Shown one piece after another: positions 58,955 to 64,000 of a stretch of 64,000 nucleotides of DNA (positions are counted from its first letter, which is position 1; each line of letters begins with the position of its first letter). Source of the DNA: Acanthacorydalis orientalis (lineage: Eukaryota > Arthropoda > Insecta > Megaloptera > Corydalidae); contig CM068313.1 of NCBI GenBank assembly GCA_034766995.1, positions 9,719,083 to 9,783,082 on the forward strand, given 5' to 3'. Both the position numbers and the translations under genes were made by a program. The notes below the pieces were generated by a model. That model worked only from the letters and a program-made list of their open reading frames with translations. It did no database searches and was not told the origin of the DNA.

Positions 58955-59105
58955 TTCTTTATCTTACCATTCTGAAAATGGCATCACTATCTAAATGTGC
59001 GTAACCAACAATCAAAAGTGATAAATAATCATTTATCTAACATTTTGATCCGAAATTTTGTTGTGATATGTGGAATGAAAAGACGATTAATTTGTGAAAA
59101 TCCAC
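58955..59105. mobile_element. Foldback repeat FB, right-arm copy
   Basis: TACCATTCTGAAAATGGCAT, AAATGTGCGTAACCAACAAT, CAAAAGTGATAAATAATCAT, ACATTTTGATCCGAAAT, GTGGAATGAAAAGACGATTA and ATTTGTGAAA. With the fragment at 58445-58515 it may be one element split by a 440-bp insertion. Confidence 0.55.
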
Positions 59106-60225
59106 GAGAAAGATGAACTTGTTTTTAAACACAAAACAGATTGATTTTGAAAAATCAGGAACAAATCTCACCTCACCTTAGTGTATTTTTTTTAACTATT
59201 TTGGAAATAAGAATGGTTTATATGAATACTGTTCAAGGTGTAAAGTAAAAGTATTTTAGCTGGATGCTTTAATAAAGCTTAGATTTGCATATATTCCCTA
59301 CATTGTTTGTATATTGTATTTTTTCTTAAATAGATTGAAAAATAAATTATACAAGTATAATTATGTATAAAATACATGTTGACAATGCTACGATATTTAA
59401 CTGAGAAGAATATTATAAACGATATAATATTTTATTCTATTTGTATATCAAAAACAGATCTCTAGACACCTTTTTTATCATTTATTTTTTTTATTGTAAA
59501 TTACATAAAAAAAATTAGATATTTACTTAATAGAAATTAAAGTTAACGAAATACACATTAAATATTTTTGTAATTAAAATCAATTTCTGCGCTGTTTATA
59601 ATTTTTTGGTATTTTTAAGTATTAAATAAAATCGTCTTTAATAATTACTATGTATATTTGGCACTGATTCTACAATAAAATATGAATAAATAATAAAAAT
59701 TATACAGAAACTAACTAATAAAAAGTAATACATCAAGTTTGAAATATAAGAAATAAAATCATAAATGTTTCGTCTCTGTGTTCTTTATAAAGTTGTATCA
59801 AAGTAAATAAAATATGCAGTTCTTAGAAATATTCATTAAATTTAATAAGAAACCTCCATCCTTGTTATTTCCACATGAGAAGATTTTCAGAAAAGCAGCT
59901 CTACTTATGTCACATCTGTAACTCGATTTTTTTTTATAAATATGGGGTTTCAGAAACATTTCTCAGATATTGATTTAAACTGGTAAAGAAATGTATCTTT
60001 TTCGTACTTATTAATATTTTCAGTCGTTTAATGTTATTACTTAATTATATATTTTTGATCAATTTATCAAAATAATAAAAACATTTTAACAAAGATTGAA
60101 ATCGAATAAAAACTTACATTTATTTATAAAATGATTTTGATCTATTTAAATACTATTTATATAATAATTATTATATGTTATAATAATTATTTCATCTCTA
60201 ATTCAATTGGTTAAAATTCAGTTAA

Positions 60226-60400
60226 ATTTAACCATTTGTTTACTAAATTAATTAATGGACCAACATAATTTTTATTGACAGAAAGAATAACATTTGAAAG
60301 ACAAAAATAATAAAATAGAGCTTTTTTAAATATGCAAATTTTTGAATATTTTTTTACTTGGGACATTAAAGTGAATGATGGAATCGTAGATTATTTAGCT
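60226..60400. repeat. Dispersed repeat, copy 2
   Basis: Same ordered blocks as 17329-17545, in the same orientation, without the TA array found inside the first copy. Confidence 0.45.
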
Positions 60401-61266
60401 TTTATTTATTAGACTTGAAAGTATCGACAGTAAATAAAGTATTAATATAATTTCACTAGTTTGATTGACAAAGTTTTTTTTAAGAAAAAAGCAATGGTAT
60501 TTTATTTGATTATTGTTCTTGTCTGAGATAAGAAAAATTAGTTAAAACTGTAAACCCAGATTTACATTTTTAACATTTTCTGTTTGACTCCTTTTGCATT
60601 AGCAGATTTATAGATATGAATAAAATATTATGTGGTTTATTTACTAAAAAGGTAGTATGAATGTAATGAAAATATGAAGAAAAATGATGTACGAGTAAAA
60701 GTTTCTGTTCTTCTATTCTACTGCTAATCAGTATGTGCCTCATCTCCGTGTATATTTAAATATTTCATGAATAAAAAAATAAATTTATATTATAACAAAA
60801 TTCTGCCAAATACTACATAAAAAATGATTTTTTTAAAAAATAACAGCATTAAAAAACACAGAGTTATCTAAATCTACCTGAAGGTGATCCATTTATTAAA
60901 AAGTAGTCGATGGAAATAGAACTTAAGTAATCCAAAAATACTAAGATCATTACGATAATTCATCACAGATAAAAAATAAACAATTATAACGAAAATAAAG
61001 TTGAATTACAAATAGAAAGAATGTTTATGTTATTTTTGTATAAAAATCGAATAACTTTTCTAACTCATTAAACACGAATGAATGAAAAAGAGTGTAACTT
61101 AGTAAATTGTTTTAAATATTTAGATTTCTTATGAAATTGACAATTTTTTGTAATAGTTTCTGATAAAATGCATTCAAGGATAAATTAAAATGTTCTTTTG
61201 GGTCATTTAATGTCTTCATCCATATTTTGGGTCATTTAAGTTTGTGTTACCCACTGCTACGTGAAT

Positions 61267-61321
61267 CATCTTTAGATAGATTTTTGACTCCTAAAGAGTT
61301 TATAAAATCTATCTAGAGATG
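61267..61321. repeat. 55-bp hairpin
   Basis: CATCTTTAGATAGATTTT pairs with AAAATCTATCTAGAGATG at 17 of 18 positions, and an inner ACTC/GAGT step shortens the loop. Stem length is in the range of small hairpin RNAs, but transcription is unknown. Confidence 0.85.
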
Positions 61322-61899
61322 AAATATGTGAATAAATTAGTAGACAGGCGAGGTGAAGAATAGAAACACAGATGATCCATAAGAACGAAGACCATCATTA
61401 GAACAAAGTATTAATGAAATCACAAGTATATGAAAATATACAATTATAATTTTGATAACTTAGTGGACAAGAGAAATAAAAATATAACACAAATACAATT
61501 TTAAAAACAAACATTCTTTTTCATTATAATTAGGTTCTTTTTCGACAAATTTTACCCAAAGTCTGGCAAAATTTCTGTATTCATCAGAGACTATTTGTAG
61601 TGAAAAATGTAGATTATAGCAAAAAATACCTAATTTATCGACTTACACGTGTATAATAGGATTTAATTTTAGGTACAAATAGTTTTTGTTCAAACAAAAA
61701 GGATTCGTTATTTAGAAATAACGAACTAACAGGAGCCAAAGCACAAAAAAATCAAACTTTTCTAAACCCAATCGAGCCATCGATTCAATTACCTATAAAT
61801 TTCATTCATTTTATGTTCATCAATAAAATAATCTGTACGAATTATTGACGAGCACTGCTGTTAAATCATTTTGACTAAAAATCGACGACAAAAAATAAT

Positions 61900-62280
61900 T
61901 AATATCTAGTCGAGAGAGTACATCACCGTTACCCTAAATTCAATACGTGTTATAAGTATTGAATAGGGTGTTCACCCCGAAATGAACATTTAATAGATGT
62001 AACGGGGATCAAAAAACAGCATCGGCATACAGAGGGCGCGACAATTAACCAACGATTTATGTTCTAACTAATCCCTCAATTGGTTTGCAAACATGTTAGG
62101 TCATGTGGTTCAAACGCAAAACGTACGGGTTAAGAGGTACGGTACTCTGTTCGAGTTTCGGCTATTGTTATTCGATCAGGCATGTAATAAACGAATTGGT
62201 TGGTCATCGCACATACACACACGTACGGATTTCGATTCTGTGTCCCCTGTGGCACGTTATTTTTTCGTTATTGGCACGCA
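61900..62280. other. Lower-AT unique stretch without recognised genes
   Basis: Scattered CpG steps (AGGGCGCGACAATTAACC, ACGTACGGGTTAAG). Short overlapping open frames at 62093-62398 show no domain. Confidence 0.3.
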
Positions 62281-62284
62281 ATTT

Positions 62285-62303
62285 CATATATATATATATA
62301 TAC
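62285..62303. repeat. Short (TA)n array
   Basis: TA array of about 19 bp. Confidence 0.92.
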
Positions 62304-62754
62304 ATAATCTCACCTTTACAGAGTTGAAAATGTTTGTACGTGAGGATTATGTATTTTTTGCCAGTATCAATTTTTTTCCTGGTTATAAACAAAGTTGAAT
62401 TTCCGTTTCATAGAATTTTAGGCTACGTGATATGTTACATTGGATTTAGTACAATCCTTTTAAATCGAATCGTATGAAAAAAAGTGCTCTAAAAATTAAA
62501 ATAACTGAATTTTACCACGTAGCATGTAGCATTTTTTAAATAGCTAAACGTTGTACGATAAATATTGAACAGGATAGTATTTATTTCTTCGAAACGTTTG
62601 ATTATTTATTGTCAATTGAAAGAATCTGAACACAAGACAAATATAGATCTCTATTAAAAATAAATCAGAATAATTGTATTTAGTAAAATATTCTTTACAA
62701 TTATTAATGTACACTAGACATCAAAAAATAAGAATTAAATATTGACACAATATA

Positions 62755-62925
62755 TTTCTGGTTTTGTGGTAAAATTCATTTCCACAAATCAATTATTCAC
62801 TCATCCTATAAACCACAAAATGTTCAAAAAATGAATATTAATCATTTTTATTTGTTGCTTATGCATATATCAATAGTGATTTTATCAGCCTATTCAAAGT
62901 ATTTGAAAATAGTGAGTTATTTTCA
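62755..62925. mobile_element. Foldback repeat FB, left-arm copy
   Basis: TAAAATTCATTTCCACAAAT, TTATTCACTCATCCTATAAA, CCACAAAATGTTCAAAAAAT, TTTATTTGTTGCTTATGCAT, TCAATAGTGATTTTATCAGC. All left-arm boxes are present in order. Confidence 0.55.
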
Positions 62926-63054
62926 CGACGTGGCCAATAAAAGGAGTAATTAAAACCAATTAATTAAAAAAAATCATAAAGAATAATATTTGCTAAATTT
63001 AGATTAAGGACAAGGAGTTGATATTTTGAAAGATATAATAATTGAAAGAAAAAT

Positions 63055-63360
63055 ATTTTTTACTAATCCCACACATCACATCATTTTTAATAAAATATTA
63101 GTTATCATTTATGATTATTCCTTATTTGAATTTCGACAGCGACTCCATCATCGTCAGAGCGATAAGGTATAGAAAAAGCTGCATTCAGAATTTAAATAAA
63201 AACAGTAAATCAGATTTTCCTATATCTTATTCTTTTATGGGTGATGCCTTTGTCATCGAAATACGTATAAGAATCGATTAAAAAATGATTAATAGCCATT
63301 TATTGGACACTTTTCTTTGTGATCGTGAGAAAAACAGTCATTTGTAAAAAATAAAGACAA
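63055..63360. mobile_element. Foldback repeat FB, two-arm copy with both hairpins
   Basis: Left arm: AATCCCACACATCACATC, TTATCATTTATGATTATTCC, TTTCGACAGCGACTCCATCA, TCGTCAGAGCGATAAGG, TATAGAAAAAGCTG. Right arm: CAGATTTTCCTATATCTTAT, GGTGATGCCTTTGTCATCGA, AATACGTATAAGAATCG, AAAATGATTAATAGCCATTT and CATTTGTAAAAA. The spacer is about 25 bp, so this is the best copy for defining the element's centre. Confidence 0.68.
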
Positions 63361-64000
63361 TGTTTAAGTCTAAAGAGTTTTAAGCACATCACAGGATCGT
63401 GGTTTCTTACCAAACTTTAAAATATACAATTTTCTTGTTTAAACTTCACAGTGAAAGGTTCAAAATCTATAGAATATTTTTTTTATAATCACTTCACAAA
63501 TGAGTTAACATACCAAATATCACAAAAAATCAAAACAAATAAATGAATGAATAATACAATCGAAATAAATAATTAATTATTGTTCAGTTTGATTTAAAAA
63601 TACGGATTTCAATTGTAATTCTATTATTTTCAGAATACAGTACTGAAAATTCAAAAGCATAGATACCTGTTTTCTGTGTATGTGCTTTGAGAATGATTTA
63701 ATTGTAATCAAAACCCAAATTATTATTCAAAATTAGACAATAATTAACTATTTGTGATTTTGATTAAAAAGAAATAGTATTGTGAAAACACAATAATTTT
63801 AAAAGTGAATTTAGTAATAGTATACTAAATTATAATCGTTCATATATTGCAAAATTATGTTATATTTTCCTCGAAATGTTATGAAAAATATTAACACAAT
63901 AAAAATTCATTTATGAATGTAAAAATCATGATTTTTACTTACAAAAAGATTTTTTATATTTCAGATACGTGATTGCAATATTAATAATTTTGAAACTGAA

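Larger units (their letters stand above)
59110..61900. other. Very AT-rich stretch without recognised genes
   Basis: No open frames of note and no transposase motifs. It includes a dispersed repeat copy (60226-60400), a hyphenated palindrome near 60159-60191 and a hairpin at 61267-61321. Confidence 0.5.

Overview
This is eukaryotic, animal-type DNA: by eye about three quarters A+T, packed with uninterrupted (TA)n microsatellites and with decayed DNA transposons, mostly mariner. It has no bacterial-style coding density. Mariner of several lineages, an RTE-type LINE, an I/Jockey-type LINE tail, hAT non-autonomous elements and a pogo/Tigger remnant together suggest an arthropod, most likely an insect. 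CpG-rich patches inside AT-rich DNA would fit a hymenopteran, but that is a weak inference. I found no host protein-coding gene, tRNA or rRNA that I can support. The window reads as intergenic or long-intron sequence.

Layout. 0-9 kb: an inverted pair of mariner fragments (1.0-1.6 kb), a foldback repeat (2.0-2.3 kb), a CpG-rich patch (2.75-2.95 kb), a LINE tail (5.75-6.0 kb), an 80-bp MITE (6.37 kb) and a run of TA arrays (7.2-8.15 kb). 9-20 kb: foldback repeats, a pogo/Tigger 5' end (14.0-14.4 kb), a hAT-like end (15.46 kb), a mariner N-terminal fragment (18.2-18.4 kb) and a three-unit tandem repeat (18.6-19.25 kb). 20-31 kb: TA arrays, juxtaposed mariner and Tc/mariner-type remnants (23.65-24.62 kb), a hAT MITE with target-site duplication (27.68-28.01 kb) and an internally deleted mariner (29.2-30.03 kb). 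32-42 kb: a CpG-rich patch (32.8-33.1 kb), a mariner N-terminal fragment (34.2 kb), a deleted mariner (36.0-36.4 kb), a full-length dead mariner with both ends (38.90-40.16 kb) and a mariner tail cut by a hAT-like element (41.4-41.9 kb). 43-53 kb: a 568-bp deleted mariner with both ends, an 84-bp MITE (45.55 kb), a duplicated foldback segment, a CpG-rich patch (47.2-47.6 kb), an RTE LINE 3' end between TA arrays (50.74-51.53 kb), and an inverted repeat around a TA array (52.3-52.4 kb). 53-64 kb: mostly AT-rich unique sequence, TA arrays, foldback repeats and perfect palindromes.

Two repeat stories tie the window together. First, one mariner lineage is present as deleted copies keeping only the DNA-binding region, and as 80-84 bp MITEs made of its two ends; this parallels the human Hsmar1/MADE1 pair. 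Two deleted copies share the same stop codon, so copies were probably spread after inactivation. Second, about 30 pieces of an unnamed foldback repeat recur through the window. Each arm carries a stack of nested palindromes, one of which resembles a hammerhead-ribozyme core.

All protein calls were made by reading translations against remembered family motifs. No alignment or search was run. Boundaries without visible ends are approximate.
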